Program-made: the position numbers and the translations under genes | Notes under the pieces: generated by a model | Database searches by the model: none | What the model was told of the DNA's origin: nothing | The model's input: the letters and a program-made list of their open reading frames with translations, nothing else | Shown here: one piece after another, positions 1-6,816 of the stretch | How the letters are laid out: every line of letters starts with the position of its first letter | How positions within the stretch are numbered: the stretch's first letter is position 1 | From: Acidobacteriaceae bacterium | Lineage (GTDB): Bacteria; Acidobacteriota; Terriglobia; Terriglobales; Acidobacteriaceae | NCBI GenBank assembly: GCA_003162255.1 | Contig: PMMJ01000534.1 | Location: 223 to 8,623 of the forward strand | Direction of reading: 5' to 3' | DNA length: 8,401 nt

Positions 1-1092
1 GCGCGCCGTTTCGCCACCTACAAGCGCGCCACCTTGCTGTTCCGCGACCTGAACCGCCTCAAACGCATCCTCTCGAACGCCGAGAGGCCGATCCAGGTGG
101 TCATCGCCGGCAAGGCGCATCCCAAGGACCACCCCGGCAAGGAGCTGATCCGGCAGATCGTGCAGCTCTCGCGGGATCCGGATCTCTCCAAGCGCCTGGT
201 CTTCGTGGAAGACTACGACATGCACGTCGCGCGCGAGCTGGTCGAGAGCGTCGATGTCTGGCTGAACACGCCGCGGCGGGGCGACGAGGCCTGCGGCACC
301 AGCGGCATGAAAGCCGGCATCAACGGCGTGTTGAACCTCAGCATCCTCGACGGCTGGTTCGACGAGGCTCACGAGTACAGCGGCGGCTGGGCGGTCGGCG
401 ACCGCATCGCCTACTCCGAGGACCAGGACGAGGCTCACGCCACCGCCATCTATTCCCTGATCGAGAACGAGTTGGCGCCCGCGTACTACGAGCGCGACCA
501 GGGCGTGCCGCGCGAGTGGATGCGCCACGTGAAGCGCTCGCTCATGTACCTCAGCGCCCAGTTCAACTGCCAGCGCATGGTGGACGAATACAAGGCGCAG
601 CTCTACGATCCCGCACACCGCGCCTGGATGGATATGAAGTGCGACGACTTCGCCAAAGCCCGCCAGCAGGCGCGCTGGAATGCCGACGTCCGCAAGGTTT
701 GGGACCAGGTGCAGTTCGTGGACATGGGCGCGCCGCCCGACGGCCCCGCGCTCAGCGGCCGGCCGGTGCCGGTGAAGACGGCGGTGAACCTGGCGGGGCT
801 GAAGCCCGAGGACGTGCGGGTCGAGGTCGTCATGGGCCGCGTGGGAGTGAACGGCCAGCTCGAGGACACCGAGGTGATGATCCTGCCGCCCGTCGAACAG
901 CGCGGCGATGTGGTGGTTTTCGCCAGGGAGATCGTCCCCCAGCACACCGGCCGCATGGGTTACGCCTTGCGCATCGCGACCAACCACTACGGCGATCCGC
1001 TCACCCGCCCCTGCGGCGCGCTGCTGGGTAGGACAGGCCTCCGGCCTGTCGCCGGCAGGCGGAACCGCCTGCCCCACGTTACAATGAGAGCC
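1..1092 (+). CDS. glgP: alpha-glucan (glycogen/maltodextrin) phosphorylase, C-terminal part, no stop codon of its own
   Basis: Cytoplasmic PLP enzyme that releases glucose-1-phosphate from alpha-1,4-glucans. The window opens inside the gene, reading in frame from base 1 with the family segment RRFATYKRATLLF. AGKAHP follows at about codons 36-41. The PLP-lysine region ACGTSGMKAGING has its Lys at bases 310-312, equivalent to the Lys in the NMK motif of classical phosphorylases. The sequence after about base 620 fits the beta-rich C-terminal extension of the DUF3417-type bacterial alpha-glucan phosphorylases rather than the GlgP/MalP type. Recognisable similarity ends near base 1026 (DPLTRPCGALLG), where such proteins normally stop within a few residues. 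Here there is no stop: the frame crosses two palindromes and continues into ispG. The end given is simply the base before the ispG start. The product may be a fusion, or the terminal residues may have been replaced by a short basic tail. Family assignment is firm; the real protein end is not. Confidence 0.88.
1032..1073. repeat. Two tandem perfect palindromes (REP-like) at the glgP/ispG junction
   Basis: The first is GACAGGCC-TCC-GGCCTGTC (1032-1050), an 8-bp perfect stem with a 3-nt loop. The second is GGCAGGCGG-AA-CCGCCTGCC (1054-1073), a 9-bp perfect stem. They are separated by three bases. The pair lies exactly where the phosphorylase reading frame should terminate and carries no stop codon in that frame; it would encode about 16 residues (TGLRPVAGRRNRLPH and flanks). 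The symmetry is directly visible. Calling it a REP-type dispersed element is an inference from its compact GC-rich double-hairpin form and intergenic position. It could also act as an mRNA-stabilising or pausing structure between the two genes. Confidence 0.8.
1080..1085 (+). promoter_or_regulatory. Putative -10 element of ispG (possibly leaderless transcript)
   Basis: TACAAT matches the sigma-70 -10 consensus at 5 of 6 positions. It ends at 1085, which places the expected +1 at about 1092, one base before the ATG at 1093. That would give a leaderless or nearly leaderless ispG mRNA. No good -35 box is visible; the position falls inside the second palindrome. A weak GAGAG (1086-1090) is too close to the ATG to be a convincing ribosome site. 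The placement is suggestive but untested. Confidence 0.4.
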
Positions 1093-2331
1093 ATGGCGCT
1101 TCAAGCACGGCGCGCCACCGCGGTCGCCGATGTCGGAGGGGTTCAGATCGGCTCGGGGGCCCCGGTGGTGGTGCAGTCCATGACCAACACCGACACCACG
1201 GACATCCCCGGCACCGTCAAACAAATAGCCGCGCTGGCGCGAGCCGGCAGCGAAGTAGTCCGCGTCACCGTCAACAATGACGACGCCGCCAGGGCCGTCC
1301 CCCGCATCGTAGAAGGGCTGGAAAAGCAGGGCCTGCGCACGCCCATCATTGGCGACTTCCATTACAACGGACATCTCCTGCTGACAAAATACCCCGCCTG
1401 CGCCCAGGGCCTGGCCAAGTACCGCATCAATCCCGGCAACGCCAGCATCGGACGCAAGAATGACGACAACTTCCGCACCATGATTAAGGTGGCCGTGAAG
1501 TACCAGAAGCCGGTGCGCATCGGCGTGAACTGGGGATCGCTGGATCAAGCCTTGCTGACCAGGATGATGGACGAGAACTCGCGTCTGCCGGAGCCAAAAG
1601 GCGCCCGCGAAGTCACCATGGAAGCAATCGTAGTCAGCGCTCTTACCTCAGCGAAGCTGGCCGAGCAGCACGGCCTCCGCCCCGATCAGATCATCCTAAG
1701 CGCAAAAGTCAGCGGGGTGCAGGATCTAATCGATGTGTACCGCATGTTAGCCAGCCGCTGCGAATACCCGCTGCACCTGGGACTAACCGAAGCCGGCATG
1801 GGAGCCAAAGGCATCGTGGCGTCAAGCGCGGCCCTGGCTGTGCTGCTGCAGGAAGGCATCGGCGACACCATCCGAGTTTCGCTCACGCCTGCTCCTGGAG
1901 GCGATCGCACTGAAGAAGTCCGCGTAGCGCAGCAGATTCTGCAGTCGCTCGGTATTCGCAGCTTCACCCCGCAAGTCACGGCCTGCCCCGGCTGCGGCCG
2001 CACCACCAGCACCTTCTTTCAGGAAATGGCCGAGCAGATCCAAACCTACCTGCGCGAGCAGATGCCCGTCTGGAAAGAAACTCACACCGGCGTGGAAGAA
2101 ATGAAAGTAGCCGTAATGGGCTGCGTCGTAAACGGCCCCGGAGAATCCAAGCACGCGAGTCTGGGAATTTCTCTTCCCGGAACCGCCGAGGAACCAAAGG
2201 CCCCCGTCTACGTCGACGGCCGCCTGTTCACGACGCTCAAGGGTGACAAGATCGTCCCCGAGTTCATCAAGATTCTCGACGATTACGTCGAGTCCCACTA
2301 CGCCGCCAGAGAAAAAGAGGCGGTCGTCTAA
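1093..2331 (+). CDS. ispG: (E)-4-hydroxy-3-methylbut-2-enyl-diphosphate synthase (IspG/GcpE)
   Basis: A [4Fe-4S] enzyme of the MEP isoprenoid pathway. It reductively opens 2-C-methylerythritol-2,4-cyclodiphosphate to HMBPP, with electrons from flavodoxin or ferredoxin, in the cytoplasm. The product has 412 aa. An N-terminal TIM-barrel half carries VVQSMTNTDTTD, GDFHYNG and GVNWGSL; the C-terminal half carries CPGCGR (Cys298, Cys301) and GCVVNGPGE (Cys344, with Glu351 as likely fourth cluster ligand). The CPGCGRTTSTFFQ form and the extra residues after GVNWGSL match the longer (about 400-420 aa) IspG type rather than the 372-aa E. coli type. There is no large plant-like insertion domain. The ATG at 1093 was chosen because homology starts just after it and a -10-like box precedes it; the in-frame ATG at 1084 is the alternative. 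The reading frame is open upstream into glgP, so automatic calling may merge both. Confidence 0.95.
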   Translation: MALQARRATAVADVGGVQIGSGAPVVVQSMTNTDTTDIPGTVKQIAALARAGSEVVRVTVNNDDAARAVPRIVEGLEKQGLRTPIIGDFHYNGHLLLTKYPACAQGLAKYRINPGNASIGRKNDDNFRTMIKVAVKYQKPVRIGVNWGSLDQALLTRMMDENSRLPEPKGAREVTMEAIVVSALTSAKLAEQHGLRPDQIILSAKVSGVQDLIDVYRMLASRCEYPLHLGLTEAGMGAKGIVASSAALAVLLQEGIGDTIRVSLTPAPGGDRTEEVRVAQQILQSLGIRSFTPQVTACPGCGRTTSTFFQEMAEQIQTYLREQMPVWKETHTGVEEMKVAVMGCVVNGPGESKHASLGISLPGTAEEPKAPVYVDGRLFTTLKGDKIVPEFIKILDDYVESHYAAREKEAVV

Positions 2332-2345
2332 ACCTCAGAGGGCGC

Positions 2346-2370
2346 CCCGTCCAAGCTCCGCTTGGGCGGG
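2346..2370. terminator. Hairpin between convergent ispG and Nudix genes, candidate bidirectional terminator
   Basis: An 11-bp stem (2346-2356 with 2360-2370, one G-T wobble at 2350/2366) closes a TCC loop, 15 bases after the ispG stop and 17 bases before the end of the opposing Nudix gene. On the + strand it is followed by ATTATT rather than a clean T-run, so it is at best a weak intrinsic terminator. The TCC loop is the same as in the first palindrome at 1032-1050, so it may belong to the same family of small palindromes. Confidence 0.5.
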
Positions 2371-2387
2371 ATTATTCGAATGCGGGA

Positions 2388-3008
2388 TCAGTCGAATTCA
2401 GTCGGCCATTCCGGATGAACGAAGTGCTCGAAAAGCCGCGCGATTTGGGCTGGTGTCACCCGCGTGAGAGACAGTGGTGGAATCTCGTCGGCGGCGAAAA
2501 AACCGACAGCATCCGTTTCCTGTTCGGCACGGGCGTTCCCACCAACAATATCGCATAGGAAAAACAGCTTGTAGGCATGGTACGGAATCGGAGGGTGGCC
2601 GTGAAGGTTGCGGTCCAGCAATGCCAAAAGTTTCCGGGCCTTTACGTCGTAACCGGATTCCTCCTTGACTTCTCTGACGACCGCTCCGCTGGGGGAATCT
2701 CCAATGTCTGCCCATCCTCCGGGCAATGTCCAGCGGCCATCTTCCTTTTCCCTGACCAGAAGCAAACGGCCGTCGCGGAAGACTGCGGCTCGCACATCGA
2801 CCTTGGGTGTTGCGTACCCAACATCCATGCTGAGGAGTTTGACAAACGAATCCGCGCTGCCCTCCCCTGAACCCGCGGCCATCATCTCGGATGCCACCAA
2901 CCGAATCGATTGGTAGCGCTCAACGTCGAAAGGATCTTTTGCGTAGGTCAGTCCAGTTTGCGCAATGGCTTGCAATCTCTTTGCCCACACCAGCCACTGG
3001 GGATCCAT
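2388..3008 (-). CDS. Nudix hydrolase with N-terminal YjhB/CDP-Chase-type domain
   Basis: Predicted cytoplasmic Mg-dependent hydrolase of a nucleoside diphosphate linked to X, 206 aa. Residues 1-60 (WAKRLQAIAQTGLTYAKDP, then ERYQSIR) are the helical N-terminal domain (Nudix_hydro_N) found in YjhB-like proteins and in Bacillus CDP-choline/ADP-ribose pyrophosphatases. The catalytic Nudix fold follows, with the Nudix box GWADIGDSPSGAVVREVKEE. The box fits G-x5-E-x7-REUxEExGU except that the first Glu is Asp; the metal-binding REVKEE core is intact. The start ATG (complement of 3006-3008) is preceded by GGAGAG (complement of 3018-3023) nine bases upstream. The gene stands alone, convergent to ispG. 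Its upstream region carries the 19-bp tandem repeat. Family is secure; substrate (ADP-ribose, CDP-choline or other) cannot be read from the sequence. Confidence 0.93.
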   Translation of the reverse strand: MDPQWLVWAKRLQAIAQTGLTYAKDPFDVERYQSIRLVASEMMAAGSGEGSADSFVKLLSMDVGYATPKVDVRAAVFRDGRLLLVREKEDGRWTLPGGWADIGDSPSGAVVREVKEESGYDVKARKLLALLDRNLHGHPPIPYHAYKLFFLCDIVGGNARAEQETDAVGFFAADEIPPLSLTRVTPAQIARLFEHFVHPEWPTEFD

Positions 3009-3030
3009 ATTCTTCCGCTCTCCAATCGTC

Positions 3031-3068
3031 GTTAGTCAAGTTCTACATTGTTAGTCAAGTTCTACATT
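3031..3068. repeat. Perfect 19-bp tandem duplication
   Basis: GTTAGTCAAGTTCTACATT occurs twice in immediate succession (3031-3049 and 3050-3068) with no mismatch. It sits 23 bases upstream of the Nudix start codon and about 75 bases before the transposase fragment. Read on the minus strand, each copy contains TTGACT, a good -35 match, but no convincing -10 follows at the right spacing. It may be an operator for the Nudix gene, transposon end sequence doubled by a nested insertion, or slippage. Confidence 0.9.
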
Positions 3069-3142
3069 TTCCCAGGTCACATGTCATTTCCAAGGTTTCC
3101 CATTTCGCTGAACACCACAGGAACGAGAACTGGTCTTATAAA

Positions 3143-3429
3143 TGGGATCTGTATCGGCGCGGACTGCGGGGCGACAACTTGCTGCTCATCGTCACCGATG
3201 GCTGTGCCGGACTAGCGGCGGCGATCCCGACGGTTCATCCGCGGGTGCTGCATCAGCGCTGCTGGGTGCACAAGATGCGGAATATTCTGGAGCACGTGCG
3301 GAAGCGCGACTATGACGACGTGAAGCGGGATGCCCATGCGATTTATCGGGCGCGGAGAACCGACGCCAGGCCGAGGCGGCCTTTCGTGCCTTCCGCCGCC
3401 GCTGGCAGCGCCACTACCGGCCACAGCAG
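3143..3429 (+). pseudogene. IS256/Mutator-family transposase fragment, truncated and frameshifted
   Basis: The stretch from about 3146 translates to DLYRRGLRGDNLLLIVTDGC, then GLAAAIP, QRCWVHKMRN and KRDYDDVK. This is the middle of an IS256-family (Mutator-like) DDE transposase. The Asp at 3197-3199 corresponds to the second catalytic Asp, and the C-x-x-H pair (QRCWVH) is the family's conserved motif. At 3350-3354 the frame breaks: GCGCGGAG appears to carry an extra CG. Two bases on, the homologous reading continues as ENRRQAEAAFRAFRRRWQRH to about 3417. The first Asp, the catalytic Glu and both ends are missing, leaving about 90 of roughly 400 residues. It is a dead remnant. AATTGTGTA at 3437-3445 resembles part of known IS256 inverted repeats and may mark the old right end, but that is weak. 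Confidence 0.8.
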
Positions 3430-3632
3430 GTGAGCGAATTGTGTACTGGGCAGTATTTATTACGACGGAGTCGCATTCTGACGAGCACCTTGAGCAGCTT
3501 TGCTCGAAAGCAGCAACTTGGCGCTTTCCTTTCCGTGCGATTTCATTCCGTTGTATTCCTATGTCGCCGGAATCAGGAAAGTGCCTTTCATTTTCGGAAA
3601 GAACCGCGGTGGCTCGGTTTGACCTTTGCGAT
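3430..3632. other. Non-coding stretch with no recognised content
   Basis: About 200 bases between the transposase remnant and the stop codon of the minus-strand quinoprotein gene. Open frames exist on both strands but give low-complexity or unrecognisable peptides without a ribosome site. Two tiny stems are visible: GAAAG-TGC-CTTTC (3577-3589) and AACCG...CGGTT (3602-3619). The latter lies just past the quinoprotein stop and might contribute to termination on the minus strand, but it lacks a T-run. With the flanking 3009-3142 this makes over 600 bases without an intact gene. Confidence 0.5.
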
Positions 3633-5270
3633 TCAGTGCGGTAACGAGAAACTGAACACATCGCTCCCGGCCGCCACCGCCACATACTGCGCGGTATCCA
3701 CGGCATAGGTCATCGGTGATGCACGCATTATTTGACCTGTGTTGAAGTGCCAGAATACGCGGCCCGTACTTGCATCGAGTGCCTCCAAGGACTCGCTATC
3801 GTCCCCGAAGAAAAGCAATCCACCGGCAGTCGTTAATGTCCCACCCCAAGACCGGCCCGAGCCTACTTGAGGATAGTTCCAGACAGCTTTTCCATCGGCA
3901 GGGGAGAGTGCCAGCAAAATCTTCTGTGATTTTTCCGTCGGTGGACGAGTCGTACCTGTGTTATAAAACGTCTTTCCGGGTACGAATCTGTCGGCCTTTG
4001 CGAAAAAGAGATTACAGCTTTCCATGGCAACTACGTAAAAGAGTCCGGTATCCGGACTGTAGGAAGGCGAAAACCAGTTCGTTGCCCCATCGATGCCCGG
4101 ACAGACATAGGCGCCTTCGCGCGTCGGAATTCGGCCGGTGAGCATAGGCCGCCCCGACGCATCTACACCTTTGGCCCAGTTTAACTTCCGAACAAACGGA
4201 GTGGCACGAAGGAACTTGCCACTGGTCCGGTCCAGAACGTAGAAATAGCCGTTGCGGTTGGCCTGCAGTAAGAGGTGCCGCATCGTTCCGTTCTCAGTGG
4301 TATCAATCAGCACTGGTGTTTCTGTCGCGTCGTAGTCGTACAGGTCGTGGGGCGTGAATTGAAAGTACCACTTCAGCTCACCGGTGTTCCCGTCGAGTGC
4401 CAGGACGCAAGCAGTATAGAGATCATCGCCGGGCCGAGAATCGCCCAAAAAGTCGGGTGAAGCGTTGCTGGTGGTCCAATAAACAGTGTTGAGTTCCGGA
4501 TCATACGTCCCGGGCATCCAGGTGGTACCACCGCCGTGTAGATAGGAATCGCCCGGCCAACTGGAGGAGCCGAATTCTCCGGGTCCGGGAATCGTCCACC
4601 GCTGCCATTTCTTCTTTCCGGTCGCCGCATCATATGCCGCCACGAATCCCCTCACGCCGGAGTCTCCGCCCGAGGTCCCCACAATAACTTGGTCCTTCAC
4701 CACCAACGGGGCACTGGTTGCGCCGTAGCCTTTGGTCTTGTCGGCATATTCCACGTCCCACAAAAGGCCACCAGAGCGCGCATCAAGAGACACCAGATGT
4801 GCGTCGTCTGTTTCGACGAAGACAGAATTCTGCCACACACCCACCCCGCGATTCTTGTGCGCCGCAGCATCATCCAGCAACCCGGAACTCACGGGCCGAT
4901 GGTATTGCCACAGTTGGCGTCCGGTCCGCGCATCCAAAGCAAACACATCGTTGGCCGCGGTCACAAACATTACACCTCGAACTACTACTGGGGTTGCTTC
5001 CAGGTTCTGGGAGTTCCCAGGATGAAAGACCCAGGCGGCCCTCAGTTGGTGGACATTTGCGGTCGTGATTTCTCGTAAAGCGCTATAGCGGCGTCCGGTA
5101 TAGTCCCCGTTATATGAGGTCCAATTCGCGCCGACAGGACTCGCCAGCAGGTCCTCCGCGCGTACGGCGGTTATCCCCGAACTTTGCCGGCCGATCGGTT
5201 GCTGGCCGATCACTGGTCCGCAAAATAGCACGGCGACAATCGCGTACAATCTTGCACGATGCATTTTCAT
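3633..5270 (-). CDS. Secreted PQQ-dependent dehydrogenase (quinoprotein beta-propeller, no haem domain)
   Basis: Predicted periplasmic quinoprotein that oxidises an alcohol or sugar using PQQ and a metal ion; 545 aa from the chosen start. Residues 1-22 form a Sec signal peptide (MKMHRARL, then hydrophobic AIVAVLF, ending VIG before QQ). The propeller begins with NWTSYNGDYTGRRYS (49-63). By alignment with methanol dehydrogenase: Asp203 (GGDSGVRG) replaces the metal-ligand Glu, Trp251 (GGTTW) stacks on PQQ, Asn269 (TTSNASP) is a metal ligand, Asp312 in TPHDLYDYD is the catalytic base, and Asp314 is an additional acidic residue two positions on. The vicinal Cys-Cys pair is absent (AAAHKNRG, 135-142), and there is no CxxCH haem motif, so electrons must leave to a separate acceptor. 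The start lies one base after the stop of the upstream DUF4380 gene; an ATG two codons later is an alternative. The 44-codon in-frame upstream extension would abolish the signal peptide. Substrate unknown. Confidence 0.92.
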   Translation of the reverse strand: MKMHRARLYAIVAVLFCGPVIGQQPIGRQSSGITAVRAEDLLASPVGANWTSYNGDYTGRRYSALREITTANVHQLRAAWVFHPGNSQNLEATPVVVRGVMFVTAANDVFALDARTGRQLWQYHRPVSSGLLDDAAAHKNRGVGVWQNSVFVETDDAHLVSLDARSGGLLWDVEYADKTKGYGATSAPLVVKDQVIVGTSGGDSGVRGFVAAYDAATGKKKWQRWTIPGPGEFGSSSWPGDSYLHGGGTTWMPGTYDPELNTVYWTTSNASPDFLGDSRPGDDLYTACVLALDGNTGELKWYFQFTPHDLYDYDATETPVLIDTTENGTMRHLLLQANRNGYFYVLDRTSGKFLRATPFVRKLNWAKGVDASGRPMLTGRIPTREGAYVCPGIDGATNWFSPSYSPDTGLFYVVAMESCNLFFAKADRFVPGKTFYNTGTTRPPTEKSQKILLALSPADGKAVWNYPQVGSGRSWGGTLTTAGGLLFFGDDSESLEALDASTGRVFWHFNTGQIMRASPMTYAVDTAQYVAVAAGSDVFSFSLPH

Positions 5271-5271
5271 T

Positions 5272-6687
5272 TCAGTGAATGTTCCCAGTTCGGATTGGAA
5301 CTTCCTGAAGTGCGCCTCGATCCAACCCGCCCTGATCTTCCAGGTGCAGGGAGACTCGCGTTGGCTTCCCTTGCGGCGCTGTCTCAGTATCCAGAACGAC
5401 AAGATCTGTGGGATCCACTTCCGCTAGCCGCAACGTTCCAGTGTTTGAGTCGTGCTCGTTATAGAAATGCGCGACGAGTTTGCCTGCGAAGAAAACTCCA
5501 AAAGAACCTGACAGCCTGACCTTGCCATTCTCCAGACTGACTGCCCGTAGTGGCTGGGTGACGATGCCGGCTTCTGTTAGCACCCGAAATTCGCTGTCTG
5601 CCCGCGTCGGATACCAATCTGTTTCGAGTTGACAGGCTTCTCCCGGACGCAAGTGGCACATCGGGCTATTGATCTCCGCTTCCATGTAAAAGGGCGACGC
5701 GCCCGGGGATCCATCGCTCAAAAACGCCACACCGTCGCCGCTAAACCTCAGACTCGGGCCGTTCGTCCAGAAAATGACAGCAGCTTTCCCAGGGTACGTC
5801 TTCCCTTCTTCGTATTGAAATCGCTCGACCATGGCGTAGTGGCTGGTGCCATCGACGACCGCGAGCCAACCATCGGGTGAATCCACCCAGAACTCCGCCG
5901 CCAAGTGGGAGTAGTGCAACGAAAACAAGCCGTCGTCTCTCACAGTAGCGGCAGGGTTTTCTGCGGGGCCAGTGCGAACGTGATAGCGATTCAAGTACCC
6001 ACTGGCTCGATTCGCTGGAGTAAATCCCCAAATCTGATGGTTGCTTTGTGATGGATCAGTCGTGCTGCCTGTGTCGTACTGCGAAACCGACTGCATTGAC
6101 CACTCGACTGTGTGGCCACTCACATTCTTCATGGACGCGCGAAAAGCGATGTGAGGCGAATCATTTTCCAGCCGGATCGTCCGTGAGAATTGGATTCCAG
6201 TGTGGGCGTCAGGCGGTCCAATCAGTTCCGCTCCACACCCTTGTCCATCTGAAAGCTTTCGAAAGCTGAAGGGCCCGTCATCCAACGAGTCGGAATTCCC
6301 ACGCCAGTGTTGTTCGTCGTCATCTCCTTCGGGCAACAACCAAAGCTTGTCCCCGCCATAGTTGAACCACTGGTCTTGCGAAGGGGGCAGGTATTTTCCA
6401 GCGAGCTTTGGATTGACAAAAAAGTAATCATGCCCGTTGAAGCTCACCTGCATCAGGCGCCCGCCATTTTGCGGAACGATGACGAGACGTACCCATCGGT
6501 TGGAAATCTCCTGCGCCTGCCAGCCTCTATAGTCAATACCTTCAACCTGACACTGTGCCGTCGTGGTCTGCGTCACCGGCGCAGCGGCTCGCGAAGCTTT
6601 GGTTGCGCCAAGGGAGATCACCAGTACGAAAATTGCTTTAGCGGTGTGTCGAAATGAGCTCTGCCGCTTTTTTGATCTCCCCGTCAT
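5272..6687 (-). CDS. Secreted DUF4380 (galactose-mutarotase-like fold) protein
   Basis: 471 aa, predicted exported, function unassigned. Residues 1-34 are a signal peptide: basic start (GRSKKRQSSFRHTAK), hydrophobic AIFVLVISLGA, and a small-residue end SRAAAP. The mature N-terminal part reads YRGWQAQEISNRWVRLVIVP followed by GGRLMQVSF, F-VNP and NYGGDKLWLLPEG. This pattern fits the DUF4380 family, which has a carbohydrate-binding beta-sandwich like aldose 1-epimerases; I recognise it by these motifs only. I do not see a confirmed pair of mutarotase catalytic His/Glu residues, so an enzymatic role is not asserted. The ATG (complement of 6685-6687) has GGAGGG directly upstream and opens exactly at the signal peptide; an open extension to 6846 lacks these marks. 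It is first in a two-gene unit: its TGA is followed one base later by the quinoprotein ATG. A sugar-handling partner role is an inference. Confidence 0.85.
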   Translation of the reverse strand: MTGRSKKRQSSFRHTAKAIFVLVISLGATKASRAAAPVTQTTTAQCQVEGIDYRGWQAQEISNRWVRLVIVPQNGGRLMQVSFNGHDYFFVNPKLAGKYLPPSQDQWFNYGGDKLWLLPEGDDDEQHWRGNSDSLDDGPFSFRKLSDGQGCGAELIGPPDAHTGIQFSRTIRLENDSPHIAFRASMKNVSGHTVEWSMQSVSQYDTGSTTDPSQSNHQIWGFTPANRASGYLNRYHVRTGPAENPAATVRDDGLFSLHYSHLAAEFWVDSPDGWLAVVDGTSHYAMVERFQYEEGKTYPGKAAVIFWTNGPSLRFSGDGVAFLSDGSPGASPFYMEAEINSPMCHLRPGEACQLETDWYPTRADSEFRVLTEAGIVTQPLRAVSLENGKVRLSGSFGVFFAGKLVAHFYNEHDSNTGTLRLAEVDPTDLVVLDTETAPQGKPTRVSLHLEDQGGLDRGALQEVPIRTGNIH

Positions 6688-6729
6688 GTCCCTCCAAGCG
6701 AATCGCTGAACCCGCCGCAGCCTCTCGAA

Positions 6730-6735
6730 AATATA
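6730..6735 (-). promoter_or_regulatory. Possible -10 box for the DUF4380/quinoprotein unit
   Basis: Read on the minus strand the AT-rich patch gives TATATT within GTATATATTTTC, which would put the transcript start some 35 bases before the DUF4380 ATG. I find no convincing -35 at 16-18 bases, so the call is tentative. Confidence 0.25.
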
Positions 6736-6787
6736 TACTCCCGTGCTCTCAAAAAGAAAGAATTCGATCTGAACCGTAATAAAATGA

Positions 6788-6816
6788 TTGGCGTCAAGAA
6801 ATTTCTGTGTTACACC
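6788..6816 (+). promoter_or_regulatory. Possible sigma-70 promoter of the PLP-enzyme/Rid operon
   Basis: TTGGCG (6788-6793, 4 of 6 matches to the -35 consensus) is separated by exactly 17 bases from TACACC (6811-6816, 3 of 6 matches to -10). The spacing is ideal but the -10 is poor. A start near 6823 would give a leader of about 115 bases that contains the inverted repeat at 6864-6888. Confidence 0.3.

Noticed and set aside
516..1031. 171-codon plus-strand frame inside glgP
   Set aside because: Ala/Arg/Gly-rich out-of-frame translation of a well-recognised phosphorylase C-terminus.
1822..2298. Long minus-strand open frames opposite ispG
   Set aside because: They mirror the GC-rich codon pattern of ispG, and their translations show no recognisable domain.
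3031..3068. CRISPR-like array
   Set aside because: Only two 19-base copies with no spacer between them and no cas genes.
3098..3147. Inverted repeat TCCCATTT/AAATGGGA with 34-base spacer
   Set aside because: Short arms and a long spacer in AT-rich DNA; easily due to chance and not at identifiable insertion-sequence ends.
3602..3619. Terminator for the quinoprotein unit
   Set aside because: Only a 5-bp stem with an 8-base loop and no T-run on the minus strand; noted within the non-coding stretch but not called.
3430..3708. 92-codon plus-strand frame after the transposase remnant
   Set aside because: It is the continuation of the second transposase frame into unrelated DNA, starts at GTG without a ribosome site and overlaps the end of the quinoprotein gene.
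5271..5402. Upstream extension of the quinoprotein by 44 in-frame codons
   Set aside because: It overlaps the end of the DUF4380 gene, is charged and not conserved-looking, and would bury the signal peptide that starts at 5270.
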